Below are positions 46,886 to 56,003 of a stretch of DNA of 64,000 nt, in pieces. This stretch comes from Pseudomonas syringae KCTC 12500 (GTDB taxonomy: Bacteria; Pseudomonadota; Gammaproteobacteria; Pseudomonadales; Pseudomonadaceae), in assembly GCF_000507185.2 (NCBI RefSeq), contig NZ_AYTM02000002.1:2712001-2776000 (forward strand), given 5' to 3'. The notes below the pieces were generated by a model. That model did no database searches. It saw nothing but the letters and a program-made list of their open reading frames with translations, and had not been told where the DNA came from. How positions within the stretch are numbered: position 1 is the first letter of the stretch; each line of letters opens with the position of its first letter. Position numbers and translations under genes: made by a program.

Positions 46886-47659
46886 TTAGCGGTGACTCGA
46901 CATGAATTGTTTGCACCTTGCCGACAGCGGGTTTTCGAATACTTGCTGCGGTGTGCCCTGTTCTTCGACCATTCCCTGATGCAAAAACACCACTTCACTT
47001 GATACCTGACGTGCAAAATTCATTTCGTGGGTCACCAGCAGCATGGTCCGACCTTCTTCAGCCAGTGCGCGGATGACGCCGAGTACTTCCTGAACCATCT
47101 CCGGGTCGAGGGCCGAGGTCGGCTCGTCGAACAGGATAACCTTTGGCTGCATGGCCAGCGTACGCGCAATGGCGGCGCGTTGCTGCTGTCCGCCGGAAAG
47201 TTGTGCGGGGTAGGCATGGCGCTTGTCGGCGATACCTACCTTGGCCAGCAGCTCTTCAGCCACCGCGATGGCTTCGGCCTTGCTCTGACCGAGGACGCGA
47301 CGCGGGGCTTCTATGATGTTATCGAGCACGCTCATGTGCGGCCACAGGTTGAAATTCTGGAACACGAAGCCGATCTGGCTGCGCAGGCGATTGATCTGCC
47401 GGTTATCGGCGGCAATCAGGTCGCCGTTGCGCGCAGCCTTGAGCTTCAACTCTTCGCCGGCCACCAGGATCTGGCCCTGATGCGGGTTCTCCAGCAGGTT
47501 GATGCAGCGCAGCAGAGTGGACTTGCCGGAACCGGAGGAGCCGAGGATCGATATGACGTCGCCGTCACGAGCCGTCAGCGAGATGCCTTTGAGCACCTCC
47601 AGCTGATCGTAGCGCTTGTGCAGGTTGCGGATTTCCAGGGCGGGCGTGGCCTCGGCCAT
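46886..47659 (-). CDS. hisP: HisP-type ABC transporter ATP-binding protein
   Basis: A 257-residue ATPase. Walker A GSSGSGKST lies near residue 40, the Q-loop is FVFQNFNLWPHM, the signature LSGGQQQRAAIARTLA, and Walker B VILFDEPTSALDPE. HisP-type ATPases energise the HisQM pair. It is the first gene of the run, with hisJ starting 13 bp past its stop. Confidence 0.93.
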   Translation of the reverse strand: MAEATPALEIRNLHKRYDQLEVLKGISLTARDGDVISILGSSGSGKSTLLRCINLLENPHQGQILVAGEELKLKAARNGDLIAADNRQINRLRSQIGFVFQNFNLWPHMSVLDNIIEAPRRVLGQSKAEAIAVAEELLAKVGIADKRHAYPAQLSGGQQQRAAIARTLAMQPKVILFDEPTSALDPEMVQEVLGVIRALAEEGRTMLLVTHEMNFARQVSSEVVFLHQGMVEEQGTPQQVFENPLSARCKQFMSSHR

Positions 47660-48184
47660 GTGGGGTCCTCATTGAAGTGTGCGCGCTGGCTGCCAGCGAA
47701 CGCCAAGCTAGCACAGCGTTTAAAGGACAACCATCGACGTATTGTGTCCAGCGTGGAGGCGCTCGACGGGTTGTCTCATCCGGGCAGCGGACGGTCGCAA
47801 GAAGGCAAGCACGGTGCCCTGTAAAACGGGGACGTGCGCGAAAAAGGCGCGATGTTGCCAGCTTTGGCCGGGTGTTGGAAGTAGCATTTGCTGAGCGGCG
47901 GTCTGATTTCTGCACCATGTTCGCGCTTAGAAGAAGGTTTGGGGCATTTTTGGTGCGTGCATAGAGACGAATCTGAGGCGTTTGGTAACAAATCCTACAG
48001 ACTGCGTATAAAAGCCATCGTCTTGCATGCTTCACGGGTCAAGCCACAGGCCTCGTATTCTCTAAGCGACGTCGTTTTCGAAATATTTTGGCGCAATTCT
48101 TGCGTCAAATATAAAGAACGGCACCGTAGGTTTCTTTTTACGTAACGCTCCGGTGTGCCTCGCTCGTCTTGCACAGGTGGTTTT
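47660..48184. other. Divergent intergenic region, hisP and permease promoters
   Basis: About 525 bp with no convincing gene; the open frames present have no ribosome site or protein-like composition. It should hold the promoters of the minus-strand transporter run and the plus-strand permease. I could not single out sites. Confidence 0.4.
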
Positions 48185-49576
48185 ATGAGCAGTACCGCTA
48201 ACTCTTCCGAGCTCGAACAAGGGCTGAAACCTCGACACATTACGATGCTGTCGATTGCTGGCGTGATTGGCGCCGGGTTGTTCGTCGGCTCCGGCCACGC
48301 GATTGCCGAAGCCGGGCCTGCCGTGCTGCTGGCGTATGCCGCTGCGGGTACGCTGGTGGTGCTGGTGATGCGTATGCTGGCCGAAATGGCCGTTGCCTCG
48401 CCGGACACCGGTTCGTTTTCAACCTATGCCGACCGCGCTATCGGTCACTGGGCCGGGTTCACCATCGGCTGGCTGTACTGGTGGTTCTGGGTGCTGGTCA
48501 TCCCGCTGGAGGCCAACGCTGCTGCAACTATCCTTCACGCCTGGTTCCCCAACATCGCGATCTGGATGTTCACGCTGGTCATCACTTTGCTGCTGACGGC
48601 GACCAACCTGTTCAGCGTAAAGAACTACGGTGAATTCGAGTTCTGGTTCGCGCTGATCAAGGTCGTGGCGATTATCGCCTTCGTGGTGCTGGGTGTTGCG
48701 GCGATCTTCGGTCTGCTGCCCACCAGCAACGTCAGCGGTGTCAGCCATCTGTTCGACTCCGGCGGCTTCCTGCCAAACGGTATGGGTGCGGTGCTGGCAG
48801 CAATGCTGACCACCATGTTCTCGTTCATGGGCACCGAGATCGTAACCATCGCAGCGGCCGAGTCCAAGAACCCTGGCAAGCAGATCACCAAGGCCACCAA
48901 CTCGGTGATCTGGCGGATCTTCCTGTTCTATCTGGTTTCGATCTTCATCGTTGTGTCGCTGGTGCCGTGGAACGACCCGCGCCTGGCCGAAGTGGGCTCG
49001 TATCAGACTGTGCTCGATGCAATGGGCATTCCGAACGCCAAGCTGATTGTCGACCTGGTGGTCCTGGTCGCTGTGACCAGTTGCCTGAACTCGGCCCTGT
49101 ACACCGCTTCGCGCATGTTGTTCTCGCTGGGCAAGCGCGGCGATGCTCCGGCGCTGTCCAAACGCACCAGCAAGGGCGGTACGCCTCACTGGGCGGTGAT
49201 CATGTCGACTGCGGCGGCGTTCCTGACCGTGTTCGCCAACTACATTGCGCCTGCGGCCGTGTTTGACTTCCTGCTCGCCAGCTCCGGTGCCATCGCACTG
49301 CTGGTGTACTTGGTAATCGCAGTGTCGCAACTGCGTATGCGCCAGAAGCGCATTGCTGCGCGCGAGGCCATCGACTTCAAGATGTGGTTGTTCCCATGGC
49401 TGACCTGGGCCGTGATCGCGTTCATCGTCGCGGTGCTGACCATCATGCTGCTGCAGGAAGAGCATCGCCTCGAAATCATCGCCACCGGCGTGCTCAGCCT
49501 GTTGGTGATCAGCGCTGGCCTGATCGTATCGCGTCGCCGCAAGGCCGGTCGCGTAGGCGCTGCTGCGCTGGGTTGA
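48185..49576 (+). CDS. gabP: GabP-type amino acid permease, APC family
   Basis: A 463-residue transporter with 12 membrane segments. The opening LEQGLKPRHITMLSIAGVIG-AGLFVGSG is the APC signature. PDTGSFSTYADRAIGHWAGF and TMFSFMGTEIVTIAAAESKNP match the GABA/aromatic permease subgroup. The likely substrate is gamma-aminobutyrate, but close relatives move other amino acids. The start at 48185 lies after CACAGGTGG; the frame extends ten codons upstream. Confidence 0.85.
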   Translation: MSSTANSSELEQGLKPRHITMLSIAGVIGAGLFVGSGHAIAEAGPAVLLAYAAAGTLVVLVMRMLAEMAVASPDTGSFSTYADRAIGHWAGFTIGWLYWWFWVLVIPLEANAAATILHAWFPNIAIWMFTLVITLLLTATNLFSVKNYGEFEFWFALIKVVAIIAFVVLGVAAIFGLLPTSNVSGVSHLFDSGGFLPNGMGAVLAAMLTTMFSFMGTEIVTIAAAESKNPGKQITKATNSVIWRIFLFYLVSIFIVVSLVPWNDPRLAEVGSYQTVLDAMGIPNAKLIVDLVVLVAVTSCLNSALYTASRMLFSLGKRGDAPALSKRTSKGGTPHWAVIMSTAAAFLTVFANYIAPAAVFDFLLASSGAIALLVYLVIAVSQLRMRQKRIAAREAIDFKMWLFPWLTWAVIAFIVAVLTIMLLQEEHRLEIIATGVLSLLVISAGLIVSRRRKAGRVGAAALG

Positions 49577-49600
49577 TCGCGCCCTTGATCGGGTGACGTT

Positions 49601-49625
49601 CGTGCCAATGCCACGCATTGGCACG
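49601..49625. terminator. Perfect hairpin between gabP and the converging gene
   Basis: CGTGCCAATGC-CAC-GCATTGGCACG: a perfect 11-bp stem and 3-base loop in the 57-bp gap. There is no T-run, so it may act with another signal. Confidence 0.55.
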
Positions 49626-49633
49626 AGCTTCCA

Positions 49634-50119
49634 TCAGCGTGCGGCTCTGGTGTCTCTCTTCGTCAGCAGGTCGGACGCCAGGGTGTAATCCTTCTGGAAG
49701 GCAGGGCTTTCGATCCACTCGATTGCGCTGTCTTCGTCTTCATCGTGGTACATGGCGCGGTACACGATGAGCAGGCCCATCATGAAGTCCGTGGCCGGGT
49801 CTTCGTCCTCTTCGGAAATCACCAGTGCCAGCACCGGGTACTGCAGGAAGACGACGCACAGCGCGAGCTGGCTGATGGCCTCCGCTTGCTTCATGGTAGT
49901 GAAAAGGTCGTCGTAGTCGGCCGGGTCAAAACCGTTCTCGACAATGTCGCTGAAGTCGAAGGTATTGAGATCGAGTTCGACGTCGTCGAACGGCTGGTTG
50001 ACCAGCGCCGAGGCAAACACCGGATGAACCAGGCTGGTTGCAGCCTTGCCCGAGCGATTCTGCTTGGCCTTGATCTTTGCGCGCTTGGCACGTTTTTGCT
50101 GCTTGTCTGGCGAGGCCAT
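49634..50119 (-). CDS. Conserved acidic protein of unknown function
   Basis: A 161-residue protein. A very basic first 35 residues (SPDKQQKRAKRAKIKAKQNR) precede an acidic remainder (FDDVELDLNTFDFSDIVENG, ISEEDEDPATDFM). A central helix ISQLALCVVFLQYPVLALVI could be buried. It resembles a protein common to pseudomonads, but no function is known. The start at 50119 is taken because it precedes the basic tail; a frame extends to 50149. Confidence 0.7.
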   Translation of the reverse strand: MASPDKQQKRAKRAKIKAKQNRSGKAATSLVHPVFASALVNQPFDDVELDLNTFDFSDIVENGFDPADYDDLFTTMKQAEAISQLALCVVFLQYPVLALVISEEDEDPATDFMMGLLIVYRAMYHDEDEDSAIEWIESPAFQKDYTLASDLLTKRDTRAAR

Positions 50120-50210
50120 GAGCGGTCCTTTGGCTGGCGTGGGGTGCAATGGCCGCTATTGAAGCGCAGACGGGCCTGATAACCAAGGTTTGTGCAGTAA
50201 TCAGCGGTCG

Positions 50211-50238
50211 ATAAAAAACCCGCAACGTGCGGGTTTTT
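50211..50238. terminator. Terminator of the two-PAS chemoreceptor gene
   Basis: AAAAAACCCGCA-ACG-TGCGGGTTTTT; it has T-runs in both directions and lies 25 bp past the chemoreceptor stop. Confidence 0.85.
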
Positions 50239-50262
50239 GATTTGCGGGGTATTACCGGCGCG

Positions 50263-51609
50263 TCACCGCTTACCCGGCTTTGCGAACGCTTCGGCTTCAT
50301 CCATGCGGTTGGCGAACATGCTAACGGCTTCGACCGCATCGCTTGCGCCATCGCGGATCTGCACAATGACCTGCCCAGCCTGATCTGCCAGTGTCACACC
50401 GCGAATGGCTCCTTCCTGCGTGGCGTCCATGCTCGCCACGGCTTCGCGTGTTTCGGCGAGGATCTTGCCAATCATTTCGGCAATTTCGGTGGTCGAGCCA
50501 CTGGTACGTCCCGCCAGTTGCCTGACTTCGTCGGCCACCACGGCAAATCCGCGGCCCTGATCGCCCGCCCGTGCCGCTTCGATGGCTGCGTTGAGCGCCA
50601 GCAGGTTGGTCTGATCGGCAATGCCACGAATGGTGTTGACGATGGCGGTGATCTGCTCGGAGCGATCGCCCAGCTGACTCACCAGCTTCGCCGATGCACC
50701 GATGTTTTCGGAGATCTGACGCATCTCCCGCGCCGTGTCCTGAATGACCAGGGTTCCCTGTTCGGCCACTTTCTCGGTTTCTGCCGAGATATGGTAAGCG
50801 CGCGACGCACCGTGCGCGTCCGCTTCCTGTTTTTCGACGCGCTGGGTAATGTCGCTGGCGAACTTGACGATTTTGTAGAGTTTGCCGTCGACATCAAAAA
50901 CCGGGTTATAGGTTGCTTCCAGCCAGACGACCCGGCCATGTTTGCCGATACGTTTGAACTGGTCACCGATGAACTCGCCGTGGTTCAGTTTGCGCCAGAA
51001 CTCGGCGTATTCCGGGCTGTTGACCAGTGTCGGCTCACAGAACGATCGATGGTGCTTACCCTTGATCTCGGTCAGCGCATAACCCATGACGTTCAGGAAG
51101 TTGTTGTTGGCGGTGATCACATTGCCGTTGGGTTCGAATTCGCAGATAGCCATCGCCCGGTCGACAGCGGCGAGCTTGCTGTTGGTCTCGTTCTCCAGCA
51201 TCACGCGTGCGGTGACGTCAAGGGCGTACTTGACCACCTTGACTACGTTGCCCTGCGCATCGATTACCGGGTTGTAGCTGGCTTCGAGCCAGACGCTGTG
51301 GCCATTCTTGCCGACGCGCTTGAAGGTGCCCGAGATGAATTTCCCGGCCTTCAAGGACGCCCAGAGATCAGCGTACTCGCGGCTGCGGAGCATTTCCGGT
51401 TCGCAGAAGTCGCGATGCGTCTTGGTTGTCAGTTCTTCGGCCCGATAGCCCATCGCCGCGAGGAAGTTATCGTTGGCCCGCAGGATCTTGCCATCGAGGC
51501 TCAGTTCGACCACCGCCATCGATTTTTCCAGCGCGCTTGTCAGTCCGTTGAGTCCATCTACCTGGGCCTTCATGGCCGTCAGCTCAGCTTTGTTCTTATT
51601 TCCGAACAT
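50263..51609 (-). CDS. bdlA: Soluble methyl-accepting protein with two PAS domains (BdlA-like)
   Basis: A 448-residue cytoplasmic receptor without membrane helices. Two PAS-PAC units (about 25-130 and 145-255), each with a FCEP segment ([18 protein letters not shown]) and a W-L-E-A-[ST]-Y-N-P-V strand, precede an MCP signalling domain of about 170 residues with the hairpin tip [19 protein letters not shown]. This is the architecture of P. aeruginosa BdlA (417 residues), a biofilm-dispersion regulator. The first cysteine repeats may bind haem in the family, but I cannot confirm this here. The gene stands alone with its own terminator. Confidence 0.82.
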   Translation of the reverse strand: MFGNKNKAELTAMKAQVDGLNGLTSALEKSMAVVELSLDGKILRANDNFLAAMGYRAEELTTKTHRDFCEPEMLRSREYADLWASLKAGKFISGTFKRVGKNGHSVWLEASYNPVIDAQGNVVKVVKYALDVTARVMLENETNSKLAAVDRAMAICEFEPNGNVITANNNFLNVMGYALTEIKGKHHRSFCEPTLVNSPEYAEFWRKLNHGEFIGDQFKRIGKHGRVVWLEATYNPVFDVDGKLYKIVKFASDITQRVEKQEADAHGASRAYHISAETEKVAEQGTLVIQDTAREMRQISENIGASAKLVSQLGDRSEQITAIVNTIRGIADQTNLLALNAAIEAARAGDQGRGFAVVADEVRQLAGRTSGSTTEIAEMIGKILAETREAVASMDATQEGAIRGVTLADQAGQVIVQIRDGASDAVEAVSMFANRMDEAEAFAKPGKR

Positions 51610-51921
51610 AACGTGCCCCTTGGTGTATTTGCGGACTTACTGTGATGAGGCTATCGACTCGAAAGGCTGCAGCATGAATGTGCGTTGCTACAATCGAAAA
51701 AATAAATCAAGTATTTTTTTTGACGCCAGAAGACGCGCAGGTCTGATTTGCCAGGAAAAGCATTCGGCAATGAGTTCGGGGCTAATGCGGAGGTGGTTTG
51801 CCCGCCAAATTCCGGACAAAGAAAAGCCCGCGATGGGGGAGCGGGCTTAAGGATTCACACTTGGGAGCAGCTCTACAATGACGCGGCCGCTGTGAAAACT
51901 TTGTGAAGAGTTTTCACTGTT
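51610..51921. other. Intergenic region between chemoreceptor and lipoprotein genes
   Basis: About 310 bp with no gene. It contains the terminator at 51821-51848 and, near the chemoreceptor start, an AT-rich promoter stretch at about 51690-51720. Confidence 0.5.
51821..51848 (-). terminator. Terminator of the small lipoprotein gene
   Basis: AAGCCCGC-gatggggga-GCGGGCTT; on the minus strand it is followed by TTCTTTG. It lies about 75 bp past the stop. Confidence 0.7.
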
Positions 51922-52200
51922 TTACTTTTTTTCAGGCTGAATGGTGTTGGTCACTTCGGACGTCGGCACGAAGGTCTTCGACTCTTCAGCAGCCGCTTCC
52001 TTGGACTCGGCTTTATCCTTGGCCGCTTCGGTGTTCTCTTTGGCCGCTTCGTTCACTTTGTCCTGAGCAGACTCCATCTTCTCCTGGGATTTCTCCTGAT
52101 GCGCCTGAGCGTCCTGTGCCTTCTGTTCGGATTTGCTGTCGCAGGCAGCCAGACCCAGAGTGGCGGCGAGGATGAGGGCGGAGGCGGTTAACTTGAGCAC
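51922..52200 (-). CDS. Small Ala/Glu/Lys-rich lipoprotein
   Basis: A 92-residue protein. The signal peptide ends in a lipobox (LGLAAC, Cys20). The mature part is a charged single helix (SEQKAQDAQAHQEKSQEKME and a KxxE/AxxA repeat) with a short flexible end (SEVTNTIQPEKK). The Asp after the lipid-bearing Cys might favour inner-membrane retention under the +2 rule. Function is unknown. Confidence 0.85.
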   Translation of the reverse strand: MLKLTASALILAATLGLAACDSKSEQKAQDAQAHQEKSQEKMESAQDKVNEAAKENTEAAKDKAESKEAAAEESKTFVPTSEVTNTIQPEKK

Positions 52201-52436
52201 GGAATTTTCCTTGTGGAAGCAAATGTAAGGCTTCGAGGGTGGGCAGGGAAAATTAGTTCAATGGGATGGGGGTGGCAGGGCTCTGGATGGCTGGTCTTGA
52301 GAGGCTCGGAGCATCGTTTCGCACCTGTGGCCGAGCGCTATCTGGAAGCGATTCGGATTGATACCTTTCTTCGCAGATTGACTGTATATGACCTCGGCAG
52401 GTCGATATCCAAGGATCGGATCAGGGAGGGAGAAAT

Positions 52437-52461
52437 GAAAAGCCCAGCTGCAGGCTGGGCC
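52437..52461 (-). terminator. Terminator of the DUF6932 pair
   Basis: GCCCAGC-ctgca-GCTGGGC then TTTTC on the minus strand, directly past the stop of the second gene. Confidence 0.75.
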
Positions 52462-52466
52462 AGTAT

Positions 52467-53369
52467 TTACCAAGGAAGTTTGGAAATTGTGTATCTCGGC
52501 CTGCCATTTCCCACTGTTCTCGCGCTTACGCCAATAGTGAATGTCTGATTTAGCCGGGTGTTAATTATTGCCGGGTTCTCGATTGCGGCAGCAATCCGTC
52601 CATGGATAATTGTGCCTTCCTGGGTTTTGAACTCGAAACGACGTTCGGCAGGAAAGGCGCCAAGAAATTCGCCACTGAACTCGATATCGGTTTCAGTGAT
52701 GTTTTCCACGCTCAGGCGCGATCTGCTAATGCGAACCTGATCAACGCTGGTGAAGGAAAATACGTGGTTTCTGGTTGTTACGGAGCAGTAGGCTTCGTAC
52801 GCTATCAGCTTGTCCAGATACTCTGAGACCGTGGCAATAGCCCTTGTACCAAGCCGCGACGCTGGCTCCGACAACTCCTCATCACCCTTGGTGGATGCCT
52901 CAAGAAGTTCTGCAACCAGCTCGAAAGCTTGCGAGACGGGCGTAGTTCCTTCCAGCGTGAGTTGCGCGTCGACACTTGGCGCTTCCTCAAATTCAAAGCC
53001 AAATGAGCCCAGTGCTGTCCCTGTGATCAGTATCTGGTTTTGAGCTTTGTTTGGGATTGGCCCAAAGTCATTCAGAACGCCGCTTATAGAGGCTGCGATA
53101 GCCGATATGGCATCGGAAAATTTTGCGGTTACTGCGGCCCCGAACTCAGCACCCATCCCGTGTACTCCTCTGACTGGAGTTCCACGGTAAGTAACCACCG
53201 CTTTAGCGGGTGAAAATGCGCCGCGACCAGGCTCTCGAAGACTCGCGCCTACCTGATTCTTCCTGGCTTGCAGCGAAAGGCGTGAAAGGTTGCTCAGACC
53301 TGGCTTCTGAGCGATGCGGTCCAGGAAACCGATTTCTGCCTGTGCGTGAGTGAATTCAGTTCTATTCAT
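52467..53369 (-). CDS. Unknown protein paired with a DUF6932 gene
   Basis: A 300-residue protein. It has no signal peptide. The N-terminal 60 residues are basic (RIAQKPGLSNLSRLSLQARK), the middle has Ala/Gly-rich hydrophobic stretches (GAAVTAKFSDAISAIAASIS), and the C-terminal half is beta-rich (FSGEFLGAFPAERRFEFKTQ). It starts within the last 8 bp of the DUF6932 gene, so the two are coupled. I recognise no family. It lies in a small patch between core genes and tRNA-Phe, possibly acquired. Confidence 0.75.
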   Translation of the reverse strand: MNRTEFTHAQAEIGFLDRIAQKPGLSNLSRLSLQARKNQVGASLREPGRGAFSPAKAVVTYRGTPVRGVHGMGAEFGAAVTAKFSDAISAIAASISGVLNDFGPIPNKAQNQILITGTALGSFGFEFEEAPSVDAQLTLEGTTPVSQAFELVAELLEASTKGDEELSEPASRLGTRAIATVSEYLDKLIAYEAYCSVTTRNHVFSFTSVDQVRISRSRLSVENITETDIEFSGEFLGAFPAERRFEFKTQEGTIIHGRIAAAIENPAIINTRLNQTFTIGVSARTVGNGRPRYTISKLPW

Positions 53370-53928
53370 TCTGGAGCTCCCGCTTTCGAATCCCCAAAAG
53401 GTCGGCCGCAGCTTGGTCATGCAATGGATCGAGTTTCACGCTCAGAAATCCTTTCCATTGCTGAGATCTTCTGTGCGACCACATACTGTACCAGTACGCC
53501 GCAAGCTCAATGAGTGTTTCGGGTGGGTCAGAGAGCAGATTTATATAAAAATCGACTCTATACGATGTCTTGATCCATTCTGTGTCTGTCAGCTTTTGAA
53601 CATCATCAGCGGTCAATGATTGCTGAATGGCGGCTGACACATCGGCGAATGTTACAACATCCATATCATTGGGCGGACGGCCCTCCAGCATCTCCACGTT
53701 CTCCATGAAGCTGCCGTTAAGCCACTGAATGCCCGAAACGATACCCATGCGATGGATTTCAGATCGATGAGACAGGAAGCCCTCAAGCACCTCGCATCTT
53801 TCTAAGGTAGTCGAGAAGCGATCAATCAACCGCTTTACGTCTGTCGGATAGGGCGCTCGCTCAAAAGATGTTGGATTCCGCTCGTTGATCGGCGGAATTA
53901 CCCCCTGATGATCCCATAGTGGTATCAA
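53362..53928 (-). CDS. DUF6932-type nucleotidyltransferase-like protein
   Basis: A 188-residue protein. Beginning at the TTG (53928), it reads MIPLWDHQGVIPPINERNPT. A nucleotidyltransferase pattern follows: G72-S73 (QWLNGSF) and D88-x-D90 (NDMDVVTF). This gives the GS-x-DxD core of minimal nucleotidyltransferases, and matches the DUF6932 pattern I remember. I choose the TTG because GGAGG lies five bases upstream; the GTG at 53934 is within that ribosome site. Its partner gene overlaps by 8 bp. Two-gene nucleotidyltransferase modules are often toxin-antitoxin or defence elements, but this is inference. Confidence 0.75.
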   Translation of the reverse strand: MIPLWDHQGVIPPINERNPTSFERAPYPTDVKRLIDRFSTTLERCEVLEGFLSHRSEIHRMGIVSGIQWLNGSFMENVEMLEGRPPNDMDVVTFADVSAAIQQSLTADDVQKLTDTEWIKTSYRVDFYINLLSDPPETLIELAAYWYSMWSHRRSQQWKGFLSVKLDPLHDQAAADLLGIRKRELQNE

Positions 53929-53934
53929 CTTCAC

Positions 53935-54396
53935 CTCCGTGTGCCATGGTCCAGCCGAGCAAGCCAGCTGCGTTGTCTATTGCAGTTCACCCCCGCCGTT
54001 TCGTTGGTTTGCCGATACCCTCAGCGCGCTAGATGACTTGGCGTCCCCTTCGGGAGTGCATGTGGGCACTCTGTCATGCAGTGCAAAATGCGAGCAAGCG
54101 AAAACGTTGTACGCAAAGTTTCGAGCGATCGCGAGTCAGCAGACTTTCAGGGCTGGATAGAAGATACCTGCTTCAGCGAGCATAGCCCCCAACGACCATA
54201 GGTATCAGCCGGTGCTAAGCAATTTAGCTACGTGCTGAATGATTGGCATCCGTCGTTGGTCGAGCTTGTCACTGGACGGGTTGTGTGCCGAACTTTGGGG
54301 ATACGATGAGGGTTAAGCCAAGACAGCAAAAAGCCCGCACGAGGCGGGCTTTTTGTGTGCTTTCAGGTGTGCTTGGCATCACCTGAAAACGGAAGG
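53935..54396. other. Intergenic region between the DUF6932 pair and tRNA-Phe
   Basis: About 460 bp with no convincing gene; one 73-codon frame at 53939-54160 lacks a ribosome site and has no protein-like pattern. It includes the tRNA-Phe terminator. The sequence may include decayed accessory DNA. Confidence 0.45.
54329..54356 (-). terminator. Terminator of tRNA-Phe
   Basis: AAAAAGCCCGC-acgag-GCGGGCTTTTTG, with T-runs in both directions, downstream of the tRNA. Confidence 0.85.
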
Positions 54397-54472
54397 TGGT
54401 GCCCAGAGACGGAATCGAACCGCCGACACGGGGATTTTCAATCCCCTGCTCTACCGACTGAGCTATCTGGGC
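54397..54472 (-). tRNA. tRNA-Phe (GAA anticodon)
   Basis: A complete minus-strand cloverleaf: acceptor GCCCAGA with TCTGGGC and an encoded CCA, D-arm GCTCAGTCGGTAGAGC, anticodon arm GGGGA-TTGAAAA-TCCCC (GAA) and T-arm GGCGGTTCGATTCCGTC. Confidence 0.95.
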
Positions 54473-54573
54473 AACGGGGCGCATTAGACGTGTTTTTCAG
54501 GAGGTCGTCAAGCGTGTTTTTTAAAAAATTTGAATTATTACCGACGCTTACGACCTTCACTGCGTGAAACGCT

Positions 54574-54846
54574 TTATTTTTCGGGGGGAACGTAGCCTTC
54601 GGCCTGGGCGTATTCCTCGCCCGAGAGAAACTTGTCCATCTCGGTCTGGAGGAATTTGCGGTCTTCGGCGTTCATCATGTTCAGGCGACGCTCGTTGATC
54701 AGCAGGGTCTGGTGTTTCTGCCAGTCGGCCCAGGCTTTCTGCGAGACGTGGTTGAAGATGTCTTCGCCCTTGGCACCCGGATACGGGGCGCGTTCCAGGC
54801 CGGGCAGTTCTTCTTTGTATTTGCGGCACATTACGGTGCGGGTCAT
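54574..54846 (-). CDS. yggX: YggX, Fe(2+)-trafficking protein
   Basis: A 90-residue protein of standard length. Its opening is [20 protein letters not shown], with the conserved Cys7, followed by [19 protein letters not shown] and the final PPEK. YggX protects iron-sulphur clusters against oxidants and may hand iron to MutY-type enzymes. Its start overlaps the mutY stop by 4 bp, the usual mutY-yggX pair. Confidence 0.96.
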   Translation of the reverse strand: MTRTVMCRKYKEELPGLERAPYPGAKGEDIFNHVSQKAWADWQKHQTLLINERRLNMMNAEDRKFLQTEMDKFLSGEEYAQAEGYVPPEK

Positions 54847-55910
54847 GACGACTCTCCTGCGTTCAATACGTCGGCTGCGCGTTTGAGCAGCTTTTTCACC
54901 GGGGCAGCAAGGCCCAGGCGTGGCGGGGTGGCGAGGTTATACCAGAGCCAGTCGGCCTCGGCCACGTGATCGGCGGACTCGCGGACCTTGACCAGCCAGG
55001 GTTCGATGCTCAACTGGAAGTGGCTGAAGGTGTGGATAAGTCCCGGCAGTTCATGGTGCTCGCCCAGTTGCAGCGCGTGTTGCGTGGCCAGGTGCTGAAG
55101 GTCATCGAAGTCATCCAGTTCCGGCAGGCTCCACAGGCCGCCCCACAAGCCGCTGGAAGGGCGACGATAAAGCAGGATCGCGCCGTCTTCGTTGGCGAGC
55201 ATCGGCATGAGCGTGCGTTTCTGCGGCACGGTCTTGCGCGGCTTGGGGATCGGGTAGCGCGTTTCCAGGCCCAGCATGTGCGCCTCACAACTGCGCTCCA
55301 GCGGGCAGAGCAGGCAGCTGGGTTTGCTGCGGGTGCAGAGTGTGGCTCCCAGGTCCATCATCGCCTGGGTGTAGTTGTTGACCCGGCTGTGCGGCGTGAA
55401 GCGTTCAGCGGTGGCCCACAGCTGTTTGGCCACCTTCGGTTCGCCAGGGTAGCCCTCTTGCGCGGTGAAGCGTGCCAGCACGCGTTTGACGTTGCCATCG
55501 AGGATCGGCGCGCGAATGCCCATGCTCAGGCTGGCAATCGCGCCTGCGGTGGACAGGCCGATGCCGGGCAGCAGGATGAGTTTTTCGACATCGCGGGGAA
55601 ACTCGCCGCCATGATCGGCGACGACGATTTTTGCCGTCTTCTGCAGGTTGCGAGCGCGGGTGTAGTAACCCAGCCCGGTCCATAGGTGCAGCACTTCGTC
55701 CTCGGGCGCTTCCGCCAGCGCCTGCACGCTCGGCAGGGCCTCCATGAAGCGGTCGAAATAGCTCAGAACGGTGCTGACCTGGGTCTGCTGCAGCATGATT
55801 TCCGATACCCAGACCCGGTACGGCGTGATGTCTTGTTGCCAGGGCAGGTCATGTCGGCCATGACGGTCGTACCAGTCCAGCACGGCGCTGGAGAATTGTT
55901 CGGGTTGCAT
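54843..55910 (-). CDS. mutY: MutY, A/G-specific adenine glycosylase
   Basis: A 355-residue DNA repair glycosylase that removes adenine opposite 8-oxoguanine. Catalytic Glu37 ([11 protein letters not shown]) and Asp138 ([13 protein letters not shown]) are present. The helix-hairpin-helix is [13 protein letters not shown], and the iron-sulphur cysteines are C192, C199, C202 and C208. The C-terminal Nudix-like domain (residues about 235-340) recognises 8-oxoguanine. The start at 55910 gives the typical [20 protein letters not shown]; the frame runs upstream without a ribosome site. Confidence 0.96.
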   Translation of the reverse strand: MQPEQFSSAVLDWYDRHGRHDLPWQQDITPYRVWVSEIMLQQTQVSTVLSYFDRFMEALPSVQALAEAPEDEVLHLWTGLGYYTRARNLQKTAKIVVADHGGEFPRDVEKLILLPGIGLSTAGAIASLSMGIRAPILDGNVKRVLARFTAQEGYPGEPKVAKQLWATAERFTPHSRVNNYTQAMMDLGATLCTRSKPSCLLCPLERSCEAHMLGLETRYPIPKPRKTVPQKRTLMPMLANEDGAILLYRRPSSGLWGGLWSLPELDDFDDLQHLATQHALQLGEHHELPGLIHTFSHFQLSIEPWLVKVRESADHVAEADWLWYNLATPPRLGLAAPVKKLLKRAADVLNAGESS

Positions 55911-56003
55911 GACCTGGAGGGCTCTCGTCGAGATGTGAGTCGGGATATGAAAGGTTGCGTCAGTGGAGCGCCGCGAGGGCGCTCCTGAGCAGTTCACGTT
56001 GCC

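Noticed and set aside
50227..51645. 472-codon open frame on the plus strand
   Set aside because: It is antisense to the two-PAS chemoreceptor gene, which has the full MCP hairpin signature.
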